Origin: Phyto melanocephala
Taxonomy: Eukaryota > Arthropoda > Insecta > Diptera > Rhinophoridae
Length of the DNA stretch: 64,000 bases
NCBI GenBank assembly: GCA_941918925.1
Contig: OW799234.1
Coordinates: 10,011,001-10,075,000, forward strand
Direction: 5' to 3'
Positions 1 to 12,032 of the stretch are shown piece by piece (the first letter of the stretch is position 1; every line of letters starts with the position of its first letter). The translations under genes were made by a program, and so were the position numbers. Below the pieces are notes generated by a model, which saw only the letters and a program-made list of their open reading frames with translations, ran no database searches and was not told the DNA's origin.

Positions 1-306
1 AAAAAATAAAAAAGAAATAAAAATTTGTTTTAGACTCATGCCTTATTTGAAAAATATTTAAATATGTGCTGGAAAACATTGATGTACATTTTTTGCTGGG
101 ATATTACACCTTATAAAATATAAAATATAAAATATAATGGTGTTTAATTCTTATTGCGACTCCAATGTTAAACATATGTCAGTCTAAGTTTAAATATAAG
201 CCTTAGGTATTTAAGGAAGTAGATCTTATATGGAAGATATGGCTTCTTATAAACCGATCATCAGTAAACCTGGTATAGATTTATACATTAATTTACATAG
301 GAGTAT

Positions 307-378
307 GTGGTGGTGTAATAGTTAGAGCGCCAAAAATGTTCAAAAATAAGGATGCTGGTTCGAATTCCGTCAGAGGTC
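307..378 (+). repeat. tRNA-like sequence, probable SINE head
   Basis: TAGTTAGAGCG resembles a pol III box A, and GGTTCGAATTCC about 45 bases on is a good box B. The arms do not give a proper tRNA acceptor stem, so a SINE or tRNA pseudogene fits better than a functional tRNA. Confidence 0.4.
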
Positions 379-429
379 AACAATTTTCGTGACAGTGCTG
401 ATTATTCTTTAATTAGAGGCTTCAGACAT

Positions 430-780
430 CTCCACTAAATCCATTCAAAAAAATTAAATTAAAAAAAAGGCACCTGGGAGTTTAGCTTACTTCTGATATC
501 GAAGAAAGCATCATATGGACGTTTAGATAGCGTTATTATATTATTAGGGCAAATGACAAATGCATAGTCAACACACTACGAACAGCCTCCCAACCTCCGG
601 TAAATTAAAAAAACCCCTGGAGGTTCAGTTTATTTCTAGCATCGACGAAAGCATCATATGGACGTTTAGAAAGCGCCATTACAGGGAAAATGGCAAAGCG
701 CACACCATAAACAGCCCCCTACCTCCGGGAAAATATAACCTCGACGAAAAGTCCACGCCTTCCGTTTGTTGCTAATCCGT
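430..780 (+). repeat. 143-bp spaced direct duplication
   Basis: GAAAGCATCATATGGACGTT occurs at 504 and 647, with flanking similarity (TTTAGCTTACTTCTGATATC versus TTCAGTTTATTTCTAGCATC). Probably part of the LINE remnant that follows. Confidence 0.5.
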
Positions 781-1285
781 GGTGTTATCAAGACCTCTGA
801 ATAGGGCATAGGAAAATCCTAGACCCCATATATAAAGAGGTTGGAAGGACTCAGATGTCAAGGGACAGCAAAAGTCGAGTGAATGAGGTCGAGAAGGTCT
901 GCTGCACGCTTATTAAGAAGAAGAGAATCTTGGACCTCGTACTTGAAGAGATTAGCGAGACTCAGACTACAGTAGATTAAGAATGAAAGGTAGGCACATA
1001 TTAAGTGTTAATACTATGACAGACCTCAGTGTAATAAAAATGCTGCGGGTAAGGAAGGTCTGTTTGATTAGGATTGTCGGCATTGGTGTGGCTACAAAAC
1101 CTTTTCTGGGGGTGGCAAAATCATCAGTCGGCAATGTGAAATCGTTTTTTAGACCAATGAAAACGACTTTAGTGGCGCGGGACTCAGTAAAGGAAGAAAT
1201 GCCGATTGGTGTCTATGAATTCACTACGGAGCGACCCAATATAGTAGTGACTTCATCATCTAACAATGATTTTCACCACTAAACA
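780..1285 (+). mobile_element. LINE 3' remnant
   Basis: Contains LSVNTMTDLSVIKMLRVRKV...IRIVG, which lines up with the C-terminal block of the LINE fragments at 43290 and 44120 (LDVCAME..LG.MLAI....RIVG). No upstream RT survives. Low sequence conservation, so the family call is tentative. Confidence 0.4.
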
Positions 1286-2423
1286 ATCACATAGAGGCGT
1301 TGTTTCTAGGTGACGGTAGCCCCATTATCCTAGAAGGGCTACGGTAGACTGATTATTTACTTAGAAGAAAAATAAAGATCATTGAAAGGGACGCAAAATA
1401 AGCTACTTTGTGGAAGCCCTGTGCTCCCAAGAGGAATAAACGGAGATTTTTACCAGATTTATAAGCATTTTCGTGAGTGGAATAACTATGACTAAATATG
1501 GACCGATGGTCAGACAAATTATTACACCGAAATACTAGAAAGCTTCGCTTCAAATGATCCATCGCCACCCATCGTAGGGAATAATATCTCGCCTCTATGC
1601 CCGGACACTGTAACCCATTAAAGCCCCAGACAATAAAATAAATATTAAATAAAATAAATAAAAATTATCTGAGCTTCTTAAAAGATCAACCAACATTAGC
1701 GCATAGTAACTTCTCCCTGAAATTCTGGAACTTTGGCTACTTGTCTGCCGGCATTAAAGAAGGAGTCATTGTTAAAGCGCCTTAGGACTTTGAGGAGACA
1801 ACTGGATACCAAAATAAGGATTTCGGGACATATTGCGAATGAAATAGATGATTAGAAAAACTTTGTTGCGGTTCTATGTTCCTTATAGGAACTACACGAT
1901 ATAATATAATATGGACCGAACGCTTAATTTAAATAAAAAGTTGGCAAAGCGATTTATGTTTAAGTGAAACATCATTGCGATCTTTTTTTTCGATTTCGAG
2001 TTTTTTTTTTGGGCATTTAGGTGATTGCTGGAAGTGGGCCTTATACGGAATCTAGAACCTATAGTCCATCCATCATAACAAATTTATGGAAGAGACATTT
2101 ATTTTTATGTGAAATTTATTTTTGGTGAGCTTCATATCGATGACAATGTTTATATAAACCTTTAGGTGATTTTAGGGGGTGGGACGAATTTGAGAATTAG
2201 GGTGTGTTTAACCTTAACAGAATTTGGTAGAATATTTTTTTACTATAGAACTGATTTTAAGTGGTTTTGGTATCGATTGCAATATATATTACAGAGGTAT
2301 TTTAAACAACACCAGAGAATTACGTGTTTCAAGTTTTATCAAACTACTTATATGCTTTTAAAAGCGATATCTGTAATATGAATTAATGCATGAATACGAA
2401 TAATTGACTTAAACTTATGGGTA
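1286..2423. other. Non-coding AT-rich DNA, nothing recognised
   Basis: Contains T runs near 1985-2015. Short open frames only, with no family motifs. Confidence 0.5.
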
Positions 2424-2779
2424 CCCTGCAGATAACGCGACTATCACATACAGTCATGTAAAGTATACTAGGACTAGGACTAGTCCAAAGGTCTCTAAAA
2501 TATATGGAGAATATATGATATCTTTAATTTTACGATGTCCTAGGGCTGACCTAAATAACCCATTAGAGTAGTCCTAAAACTACTCTTTGTCATTACTCGA
2601 TAGAGCTCTAGACGACCATTATACAACTCTTAACAACACTATTTGTTATCGTTAAAACACGAACACTAGTTTAACTACAAAGTGTTGTTAGAAAATGATG
2701 TAATCCATGACTTAATTTTAGAGGACCATGTTGTAACTAGACCATTTCAGCTACAAGGAACCACGTTATATCTGCAGGG
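2424..2779. mobile_element. TIR element (MITE), TA target site
   Basis: The left end is CCCTGCAGATAACG. The right end, reverse-complemented, is CCCTGCAGATATAACG. Both are flanked by TA. 356 bp, no coding capacity. Probably a Tc1/mariner-type non-autonomous element. Confidence 0.7.
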
Positions 2780-3545
2780 TATACTTTAAGCACAAACCCT
2801 TAATAACCTTTCCACCTGGGCTGGTGTAGGGCATAAAAGGGCAACAACTAAAATGCAGAGAAAACGATGATGATAAAGAAGAAGAAAAAATGGCTTCATA
2901 AAATAATCAAAGAACAATTGATGCTGTCTGTCTGCCCGTCGTCGTATAAGATACACAATGCGAAAACGAACTTTATCTCTACAGTTTTTTGTTTGTTTTT
3001 GTTGTTTTTTCTTTTTCTTCTTATTCTACTCACATACTCCCATACACACACACATTCAATAAATTCTTTAATTTTATATTTGTATGTGTAATATGGTTTT
3101 TACAAACAATACGTGTGTGTGCGAGTGTGTGTTTAGTAGTGAATTTTTGTTAGTTCAACTACATAAAATATTAATGAACAATAATAACAACAACAACACA
3201 AATATATAATAATAAAACTCAAATTATTGATCATTAAATGTTGCTTAAATAAATAATTACTTTTTTTCGCTAGTGATTTCGTTTTATGTTTTACTTAAAA
3301 TCTTTGCTTTTTTCCAATAATTTTGTACCTTTTAGTTGAATTTTTATTTTCAATTTTATTTTCCTGGTACATAGTATGTGTTTGCTGCTACTGTAAACAT
3401 TAACTTTTCACTAGTTTTAAGTTCAATTTTGCAATTGCCATTATATTTTGTTTTACACAGTAAAACGAATGTGAATGAAAATACTAGAATGAAGAAAATA
3501 AAAGTCAGAAAAGTAAAAAGAAAAATTAACATACTCGTACATATA
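2780..3545. other. Non-coding DNA with CA/GT microsatellite stretches
   Basis: ACACACACAC near 3043-3052 and GTGTGTGTGCGAGTGTGTG near 3112-3131. No gene or transposon motif seen. Confidence 0.5.
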
Positions 3546-4118
3546 CAGTACACTCGCGGTAACGTGAACTAAATAAAACCCAAGGAGTTCACGTTAGCGA
3601 AATTACTAAAATATAAAACTAAAATTATTAATTCAAATTCATTACAAAGGTCATGAGATTTCTTTTTGCAAACTACATATCTAAAACGCCTGCCTTTTCC
3701 ATTAACTCCAAACATTTAGATCTCTTTATACTCATGCCGATTGATTGAGCTCTTCTCATAAGGAAAATACTTCAATTTCGTTGCCATACAAACATACTAA
3801 ACTTTAAAAATATAAATTACAGTAGTTGTTCATGTTGACGAAGGTGTAACTCTTTGAAAATTCCAAATAAATTGACATGTATTTGAACTCAATTTCAATT
3901 TTTTTATTTACTATTTAATATAATGTACATCTATCATCTTAAATATAATTTATCTAAGGAGTTTAGGAATTTTTAATTCCTTTTCTACTTTGTTCTTTCT
4001 GTACAAAATCTATTTCTAATATGAACGCTAACTATTTGTAATATAACATAGTGTGAAGGAAAATTAAGCAACGAAAAAACCTTTCTGATTTTTGTTAGTT
4101 AAGGTAAAAGGCTTAAAA

Positions 4119-4340
4119 TTACGCTGAGATCAACTCATTAATATGTGCATATTCTGATGTGAGACATCGGGTTTTAAAACTTGATGACAATCTTCCAATT
4201 CTATCTATAATGAGATCGATATTTGCAAGTGCATGGAGACTGTTTGTTGAGTAGTGCCAAGGTAGATTGTAGATCATTTTCAATAACTTGTTTTGAGCTG
4301 TTTGCAGTTTTTTGATGTGACACTGAGCAGATGATGACCA
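4119..4340 (-). pseudogene. Jockey-type LINE reverse transcriptase C-terminus fragment
   Basis: An open stretch of 73 residues ending at a TAA. It reads HIKKLQTAQNKLLKMIYNLP and later ALANIDLII. IKKLQ..QNK.LR......PW is the conserved C-terminal block after the RT thumb in Jockey elements. It lacks a start codon and anything upstream, so it is a fragment. Confidence 0.7.
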
Positions 4341-4814
4341 TTTTTGAACTCAAATTCATATATTCTTTTGTGTTGTGGATTTTTATGTAAAGAAAAAAAA
4401 GTACGTTAAAATAATTTAAAAAAAGTGCTACCTTTGGGATAATCTTTTAATTTTTAAATTTTAATTGCTGAAAAAATTCTTTCGATCAAAATAGCGAACG
4501 GAATATCATTTTCACATTCTTCATCTCCTAAAGAGCTAAAAATTTTCGGCCAGCATTTTTCTATTTTTTTATTTTCAAACCTTGCCAAATTGAATTTAAA
4601 TAGCCAATAGCGTCCAATAATGGATAAGCCAATTTTTAAAAATGGCAGCTGTCATCCATTTCGATTTGAAGCAATTGTGGTCCACAGAAGATTCAAAATT
4701 TCTAAAAGAGCGAGAATTTTTTTGTCTTTTCAATCACAAGAAGTTTAATTTTAGAATTTTGGTAGTTTTTCTGACATTTTTCACGAAAAACTTTAGAGTA
4801 GATAATAAACTAAA

Positions 4815-5338
4815 GCTCTAAACACATAGACGCCAGCAGACTTCACAACTTCATGGCTTCAAATGCTGCCAACTTCAAATGCTGCTCTGAAGTCAACTTC
4901 ATAATTATTTTGAAGACAGCAACAACATAATAATCAGCTGATGTGCATTTTAGCAATACAAATTTCAGGGATGCCGCATATATATTTTATTATGAATAAA
5001 ATTAAAGTTATTGATAAAAAAAATGTAATTATATCACGAAAAACTATAAAAACACATACATTTGTTTCTTTATTGTATTTTTGTAATGTTCTTGTATGTT
5101 TAATATCAAAAATAAGTTTTTGTTATTTTTTTCCAATTTAATATATGTAATGGCAACACTATATTTGTTCTTGCTGCCCGTCAAAATAGAAAATAGCCTA
5201 AGTTGGCAGCAGCAGCAAATGCTGTTGTGCAGTCGTGCTGCTGTGCTGCCGTCAAAATAATCGTTTTCATTTAAACACATGGATTTTATTTTTGACATAT
5301 TGCTGCTTGCTGTCTGCTGTCGTCTATGTGTTTAGAGC
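4815..5338. mobile_element. Foldback TIR element nested in the pogo-like element
   Basis: The ends are inverted copies of GCTCTAAACACATAGACG, extending into CAGCAGAC. 524 bp. The interior is rich in GCTGC/CTTCA words. No convincing target duplication seen. Confidence 0.7.
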
Positions 5339-5844
5339 ATAAAACTGGGCAATCATTTACGGGGATACCCCTTTTTATAAAAACGTTTTGGATAACCGAC
5401 AAATTTGTTCACGTTATAAGGCTTTCTCACTGTGTTCACGCTGCAGAGTAGTCAGTGTAAAAAAAATTATGTTCATTTTATCCGGTATTCACGTAAGGCA
5501 GTGTTTTTGTTACCGCGAGTCAACTGTATGTACATAGTTGGAGTATTTAACAAAAATAAATAATTAAATTTGATGAATTCTTTGTTTTTAGATTTTTGTT
5601 TTGATTTTTTAAGAGATAGAAAAAATCTTTTCCACTCAATGCAAAAACAAAGTCTTTACTTTAAAAGAAAATTATTAAATAAATTTCATCATTACAAAAA
5701 AATATTTTAGAAAACATGGACAATATTTGTAAAAAAAAATTTATGGTAATGTAATGTATTGAATGACCATAACCGACAATTATATGTGCAACTGTCATCA
5801 AAACATATTTACGAAATTGATCATTTAAACTTTAAATTTACATT

Positions 5845-6560
5845 TTTTATACCCTTCCCAGAGAGTGTAAAGATATTTGTAGAATTTTCATTCCGTGCGT
5901 TATTTCTACAATATTTATTTGCTACACTATAAAATATTGGCTGAAATCGTATGACTGGGGAAGTCATTTAAGTAATGTCCGTCTGTCCGTGTGTATGTTG
6001 AAATAATTTTTTTTAAGCCCTGCGATATAACCAAGACCCCTGCGTATAACTTAAATATCAGAAATATTTGGTAGCAGTTCGGTATTGAAAATCAGCACAA
6101 TTGCCTCATTTCTTTCTGAGATACGAGCAAATAAACCCGACTGCCTTTGTTTTTGCCCCATATCTTTAAAATTAAGATTTTTCTGTCCCAGGATAATTTG
6201 TAGATATCGTTGGGACTATTTTTAGATAGATTTCTAGAGATATTTTTGAAAAACATTATACAAATCGGTCACTAATCGGCAAAGTTATAGGCAAAAATTT
6301 GTTGGAAAAGTATATTTTTTAATATATTAAATTTTTCAAGCTTCTAAATAATTTTAAAGACACCAAATTATAAGCCATGAACTCAGAAATTATTTCTGCA
6401 TAAAACTTGTAAATTGGTGTGAAACTAACTGAGATATAAGCAGCATTCTACAACTGTTTCGGTGTTTTTTCTAAAATTTACAAACAAAAATCGATTTTTT
6501 CAGCTTCTGTAGCACCGCGAGAGCCAATATGGCTATTAAATGAAAGTGTCTGACTAGTTA
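5845..6560 (+). mobile_element. Diverged member of the hairpin-ended repeat family
   Basis: Shares TTTTTATACCCTTCCCAGAG at the start, then TAAAATATTGGCTGAAA, TGTCCGTCTGTCCGTGTG (about 5976), and TTTCTGAGATACGAGC further on. Much more diverged than other copies; the right boundary is unclear. Confidence 0.5.
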
Positions 6561-6618
6561 AATAAAGTTAATTAAGAAAGAATTAAAAATACGAAATGGC
6601 GTTTTAGATTTGCCCTTT

Positions 6619-6714
6619 CCACCAGCTCCACTGTCGAGTGGCAGCCGACATAGTATAATACTGCTTTTTACGGACAATTAAAAAAAAAACACAATTTTAG
6701 TGTGGAGCTGGTGG
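6619..6714. repeat. Inverted repeat
   Basis: CCACCAGCTCCACT at 6619-6632 pairs with AGTGTGGAGCTGGTGG at 6699-6714. Outer TTTGCCC near 6610 and GGGCAAA near 6755 add a second pair. Likely a small MITE. The rest of 6561-7283 shows nothing recognisable. Confidence 0.55.
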
Positions 6715-7283
6715 AATAAAAAGAAAAAAAGGCTTGGAGTGGAAAGGACCAAAGGGCAAATATACGAGTTAAATATGGAAGTTAAGGGTTTGTCCCCTTT
6801 AATCTCCAAAAATGAAATGAAAGGGCTTGACTTGTATAATAGTGTGGACTAGACACTGGAGTTTAACACGGCTAGAGTTGAACTAAAGAGAAGTAGGAGT
6901 TGAGGAGTTTTATATCTTATTAAGTTGACGATAGGCTAGAGTCACCTTTTTTATTTGGCTGTCAATATATGCACTCGAACCGCCTAATAATGTGATGATA
7001 ACTCCGAGGTAACAAAACGAATTAACCTCCTCCAGAGTCACATAATTGTAAAGATATTTGAGTTTTCCCTGTTTATTCGCATCACCATATCTATAAAAGT
7101 TTACAAGTATGCTGTTAGACCAGCGGATACAAAGAAGAGGGATAAAAGGGTCGCTACTACTTTTGCGTGACTACTGATCTAATATCTGATCGAAAAACAT
7201 GCAAAATATGCGTTGGCTGTAAACGGCCAATGTGCAATATGCGTAGCAAAATCATTGCTCAACACTGCACTAAATTTATTTTT

Positions 7284-7970
7284 CATACCCTTCACCTGTG
7301 GTGCACAAGGGTATATATAGCTTTGTCTATCCGTTTGTAATTTCTACAATTTTTATTTCCGACCCCATAAAGTATATATTTTCTGAAAGCTTATGAATAG
7401 AGGAGTCGATTAAGCCCTGACCGTCTGTCCGTCTGTCCGTGTGTTGGTTGAAATTAACTTTTAGAACCAACTATATGTTCCTCAGATCTATATATAGTAT
7501 CAATCTCTTGGAAATATCCAGGAATGAATCGCTATTGAAATTCAGCACAATCGCCCCATAACTTTTTGAGATATGAGCAAAAAACCACGACCACCTCGTT
7601 TTTTTCACAATTACAACAACAACATACATACATACATACATACATGCAAAAACCATGCCAAAAAAAAAATATATACTAAAAATAAAAAAAAAATAATAAA
7701 AAAAAAACAAAAAAAAAATTTACAAACATTTTTTAAAAATTTTCTAAAAAAATTTTTTAAAAAAATTTAAAATAAAATATAAAAAAAATAATAAAATATA
7801 AATAATATATTAAATAAAATAAAATAAAATTCTTTTGGCTCAGCTGGGATTCGATGCATATGTACGTATTTTATATGAGATGAATGGTGATACAAACAAT
7901 TGTTATTGCATGACTACACGTTGTGAAGGGTATATAAGATTCAGCACGGCTGAATATAGCACTGTTACTT
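7284..7970 (+). mobile_element. Hairpin-ended dispersed repeat
   Basis: Plus-oriented copy. It starts ATACCCTTCACCTGTGGTG and ends TTCAGCACGGCTGAATATAG, with the CCGTCTGTCCGTCTGTCCG run at about 7421-7440 and an A-rich core. Similar to 33137-33841 throughout. Confidence 0.8.
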
Positions 7971-8705
7971 TTTTTTATTATTCTTTAATGCAACATTATT
8001 AGTACAGTCACAAGGTTCGGGTACCCTTATCAGGAGGGAAAGAATTACTTGACTAAGACTTAGGACTAACGCTAATATTAATTTAGATGGGAAAAAACTA
8101 TATAAAATGTTTCTCTAAAAGAACTTGCGGAACCTGAAATTTGTATTGAATTTTGTTTAAGTAAAATTCTATTTCAAAGTACGTTCGAGTACCGGGGTAT
8201 CCGTGTCAGAAAGGGTTAGGGTTAACAAAAAATATTTTTTTAAAAATTATCTCGTTGAGAGACCTTCTTTTTTTTGCATCATTAAGTACACAGAACAGGA
8301 TTTTTTAATAGAGTAGCATATCTTTTAAATGTTTTTCTTGCCAGCGCTGGCACATGCAAACACTTTTGACGAACAGCATCAGAGCTTTTGCGCAAATGTG
8401 GCTGATTTTGTTATTGAAACAGTTTCTCATAAATTGCTTATGAGTCTTTATTAATAATTTGAATTACTTCTGCACTTAGAGTTATTAAAAAACATTTCGT
8501 TTTTGTTAAATTAAAATGTAGAGCATTAAAGGGTTAAGCGAGGATTTTTTTTACATATTTTGCATCTACAGATTTTTTATTCACTAAACTTTTCCATTCG
8601 TTTGACATGGTTTGTTTTCCAGTCACTGCAAATAAAATGATGGCCATTAATAATAATTTAAAATTAATATTATTGTATCATTTCAAATAACGAAATGAAA
8701 CAGAT

Positions 8706-9096
8706 CCCAGCAAAAAAATTTTGTAGCAGTTCAATGTGAATAAAATTTTTTATGACTTCTTATTCATAAGTCCAGGATGAGGTATAAAGAATGCCTTCTC
8801 CAAATCCAAAATAGTTAGTCTTTAATGACGTACTTCAAAGTACATGCAAATGCATGCAAAAAATCTTAAGCAATTCATGTAAACAAAACATGGGCTTATT
8901 TTCATCTATTGTGAATGCGTTCTATGCACTTATTAGAATGAAGTGAATTTTGTTAATATATTCATATAAAAACACATGCTCTCCAATGCAAGGTTAATGT
9001 TAAAATCATGTATGTTTCATCTAAATTGAACCACTACATCATGGGTTGAACTCATGCATTCACTATTTCTTTTGTATGTCTTTTTGTTTTGCTGGG
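8706..9096. mobile_element. Candidate MITE with CCCAGCAAAA termini
   Basis: CCCAGCAAAA at 8706 and its inverse ending at 9096. The same terminus occurs at about 33034 and, inverted, near 95-111. No target duplication is clear. The rest of 7971-9231 is plain AT-rich DNA. Confidence 0.4.
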
Positions 9097-9231
9097 ATGA
9101 GTTGCCAGTTGCGACCACAAATATTACAAGAGATAAATTTTTACAAAAGTGCATGAAAATTCACTTTTAGTCAAATAAAAAAATTTGTATATTCATTTAT
9201 CGGTTTCAATAACAAACAGTTTATTTTCCAA

Positions 9232-10163
9232 TCTATATATATAAAAATCAATGTGTGTTTGTATGTTTGTTTGTTATTTATAGACGGTTAAACGGCTGAA
9301 CCGATTTCTTTGAAATTTTCACAGAATCTTTCTGTATGTCTGGAAGGAACTATAGGCTATACTTTGTTTTGAAATTGTATGTGGGCGGGGTGCCACGCCC
9401 TATTAAAGAATAAGTATTAATTATTATATATCACTAATGCAGCTAGAGCTTTCAAATTAAGTACGGTAAACTTTGACATTCACACGAACATTTGGGTAAT
9501 AAATGGGCGGACTTTCAATAGTAGGCGTGGCCACATGAATTAAATACTAAATTTCGTATATTTGGAAAACGATATCGATTATAGTACTAAAACTTTGCAA
9601 GAGCAATTTTAACACCCAAATAAACATTTCTGGAGAAAATGGGTGCATTAGAAATAGTGGGCGTGGCAGCTCTCATAGCAATTGAATACTAAAATTCGTA
9701 TATTCGGGAAGCGATAACAGTTTTTTGCACGAGAAGCTTTGACATCTATATGACTATTTTGATAAGAAATGGATGCTTTAGTAATAGTGGGCGTGGCACC
9801 TGTCATATGAATTAAATACAAGAATTCGTATATCTGGGAAGCGATAATAGTTAGAGTACCCAAATTTTGCACGAGAAGCTTTGACATCTATGTGACTATT
9901 TTGATAACAAATGGATGCTTTAGTAATAGTGGGCGTGGCACCTGTCATATGAATTAAATACAAAAATTCGTATATCTGGGAAGCGATAATAGTTAGAGTA
10001 CCCAAATTTTGCAAGAGACACTGACGTTTATATGATTATTTGAATAAGAAATGGTTGATTTAGTAATAGTAGGCGCGGCACTTGCAAAATAAATATATTT
10101 TTGAACTATAAAATTATTATTTCATTACGATGGGGGTGGCGAAGCACACCGGGTATTAGCTAG
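9232..10163 (+). mobile_element. Non-autonomous Helitron with internal tandem repeats
   Basis: Starts TCTATATATATAAAA directly after an A and ends TATTAGCTAG directly before a T, the canonical A^TC...CTAG^T arrangement. A short GGTG...CACC hairpin sits just inside the 3' end (about 10135-10150). Near the start is ACGGCTGAACCGATTTCTTT, wording common in insect Helitrons. About 9520-10080 is a tandem array with a 130-142 bp period. No Rep/helicase. Confidence 0.85.
9520..10085 (+). repeat. Tandem array of about 140 bp inside the Helitron
   Basis: The GGGCGTGGCA motif recurs at about 9523, 9660, 9789, 9931 and 10071. The units at 9789 and 9931 are nearly identical, indicating recent expansion. 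The long minus-strand frames here are by-products of the repeats. Confidence 0.85.
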
Positions 10164-10751
10164 TTTCTTAATAAATTTTTCTGTTCTATGCATGAAAGTC
10201 TTTACATCTGCCATTACGTTTTAGAACAAATTTTTGGATAAAAAAAACACTAAACAATTTTATAAATAAATAAATATAGACAGGGTATATTTTAATTGTT
10301 GGAGATACAAGTACGAACATGTTTCTTTGTTTTGTTTTTTTTTTGTTGTTTTTGCCTCTCTTGGCATTTTGTTTAATTTATTATTAAAGTTTTGTGTTTT
10401 GTATATGAATATAAAAATGTTATTTTATATTTATTTTTTTTTACTCCATACCCCCTAAGTGGGTAAAGGCAAATGGCATGTTTTGTATGCTATGTGAAAC
10501 GTTGCTAGGAACAATGACCTAGACCCAGTTTATAGAACTCCATGGTTTTTTAAAAACAAAAGTAATTTGACCGACCTTCATAAATGAACTTTATGTGTAT
10601 TCAATCTTAAAAAGTAATTAATTTATCTCATCTTTATAATTCTATTATTGGCATCTTGGGTATTAAAGAAGTGTAATATATCACTCATATGCAAGACATA
10701 TCGAAACTGTGATTCTAGGCTATTTAACTTTGATTTATGTGAATGTAAGAA

Positions 10752-10826
10752 AGTAGAAAATAACTGCCGTATTCATAAAGAGTATTTTAGTTTTATTAAA
10801 AGCTACAATATCAGTGGGGCAGAAAT
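10752..10826. repeat. Single arm of a MITE family
   Basis: AACTGCCGTATT...AAA..TATTTTAG matches the terminal repeat of the foldback element at 29703-29826. The SINE at 10827-11055 inserted at its inner end. Confidence 0.5.
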
Positions 10827-11055
10827 AGGTTAGGTTGGGTTGAAAAGGAGGGACACTAAAAGCCCAAACCCACGAGAGGTATACACTTATGGCCAATTGA
10901 CATGTTGTGCACTCCATATGAATAGAATAGTTAGAATAGAAAGTTAATAGAAGAGAAAGAGAAGCAGACCAGTCCAGAGTCTCTGGCGGGAGTCGAACCC
11001 GCAACCCCCAAACCAGCAGACCAGCACACTACTGACTAGTCTACCGGGGCACCCT
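10827..11055 (-). mobile_element. tRNA-derived SINE, full length, with target-site duplication
   Basis: On the minus strand the head starts GGGTGCCCCGGTAGAC and includes box B GGTTCGACTCC. A CT-rich linker follows, then a 3' tail with TGGGTTTGGGCTTTTAGTG and an end of AACCCAACCTAACC. Flanks are direct repeats AGTGGGGCAGAAAT (10813-10826) and AGTGGGGCAAAAAT (11056-11069). The tail matches the LINE 3' end at 25811-25913. Confidence 0.85.
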
Positions 11056-11070
11056 AGTGGGGCAAAAATT

Positions 11071-12032
11071 ATTAAATTTTAAGGCCGAAATTCTGATAAC
11101 ACAGTTCCATCTATTCGTCTGTGCTGTAAAGCTTGGATAGTATTATAAGATGCCAAGCAGTTAAGAATAGTTTTTTCTATAATTTGTCAAACGATTTTAA
11201 TAGGTTTTTTTTAACATTTAAAAGATGTATTTTTAACCACTGCAGTCGATAAATTTTGTTAAAATCGGTTAAACATTTTTTAAAGTTATAAGCGATACAA
11301 TATTTGACTTCCCCTACATCGTATATCATCGCTGCTCTAACAAATTCAGTTATGTGTTTTTACTGAGTTTTCAGGAGAGCAGTAACAGCATTTTATTTTG
11401 TTACCTTACCGTATTAAACTTACACATCCTGACTATTGTTTATTTTTGAACCAATCAAGATATCCTTTAACGGTTTGGTGAATTGTTGTACGACCAATAA
11501 TGTTTTAAAATAGAGCAATAAAAATTATTTTAAAAAATTGTCACAACCGATTATATCAGAGCAGCGAGGCATAAGGCCTCAACAAAATTGTTCCCTTTTA
11601 ATTTATTGGGTGCCTTGGTTTCACTCTTAATTTTTGTGGATTTTGTTCGTGACCTAAGAAAAAAGTCCTCTTCTTCGACTGACTTGCAGGTTAATTTCAG
11701 TTTAAAAAAATCAAATAGCGTGTACATGTGTGTACATATTCATTTTAAAAAAAATCCAGCGGACCCGACAGACATTGTCCTTCATGATATATCAAACGTT
11801 TAGGACATTAAACAAAGTATGAAAGCCGTTTAGTTGCAGTATAGATAAATAACCTTAATACCGGCTGCAGTGCCATCTGCCGGGCTAATTTGTGAATCTA
11901 AACCATTTAGGGCGCCACCCAAATGCCTACAAAAAAAATCTCTTAAATCGGTGCAGCCGTTAAGACACGTTTTATACACACGTACAGTTAATTTATGTAT
12001 AAAATTAGGAAAAAATTGCTTAATAAAATAAT
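11071..12032. other. Non-coding DNA, possible old LINE 3' debris
   Basis: Around 11940-11990 there is wording such as AAATCGGTGCAGCCGTTAAG that resembles LINE 3' UTRs, but I could not place it in a family. No genes seen. Confidence 0.3.

Larger units (their letters stand above)
3546..5526. mobile_element. Pogo/Tigger-like TIR element, non-autonomous, with nested insertions
   Basis: The left TIR is CAGTACACTCGCGGTAAC. The right TIR, reverse-complemented, is CAGTTGACTCGCGGTAAC: 18 bases with two mismatches, each end abutting TA. CAG start plus TA duplication is usual for pogo/Tigger. Inside are a Jockey RT fragment (4119-4340) and a foldback element (4815-5338). No transposase reading frame survives. 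Confidence 0.65.

Noticed and set aside
8005..8230. GTTCGGGTACC / GTTCGAGTACCGG pair considered as transposon ends
   Set aside because: They are in direct, not inverted, orientation and too diverged to define an element.
9648..10014. Two overlapping minus-strand frames with almost the same peptide
   Set aside because: Produced by near-identical tandem units inside the Helitron, not by a duplicated gene.
9520..10085. Regularly spaced repeats that might suggest a CRISPR array
   Set aside because: Units of about 140 bp without unique spacers, inside a Helitron in an insect genome. The 28-bp and 15-bp arrays are head-to-tail without spacers too.
10980..11054. Possible tRNA gene from the GGTTCGACTCC box B
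   Set aside because: No matching acceptor stem or canonical anticodon arm. It has a SINE tail and a target-site duplication around the whole unit.
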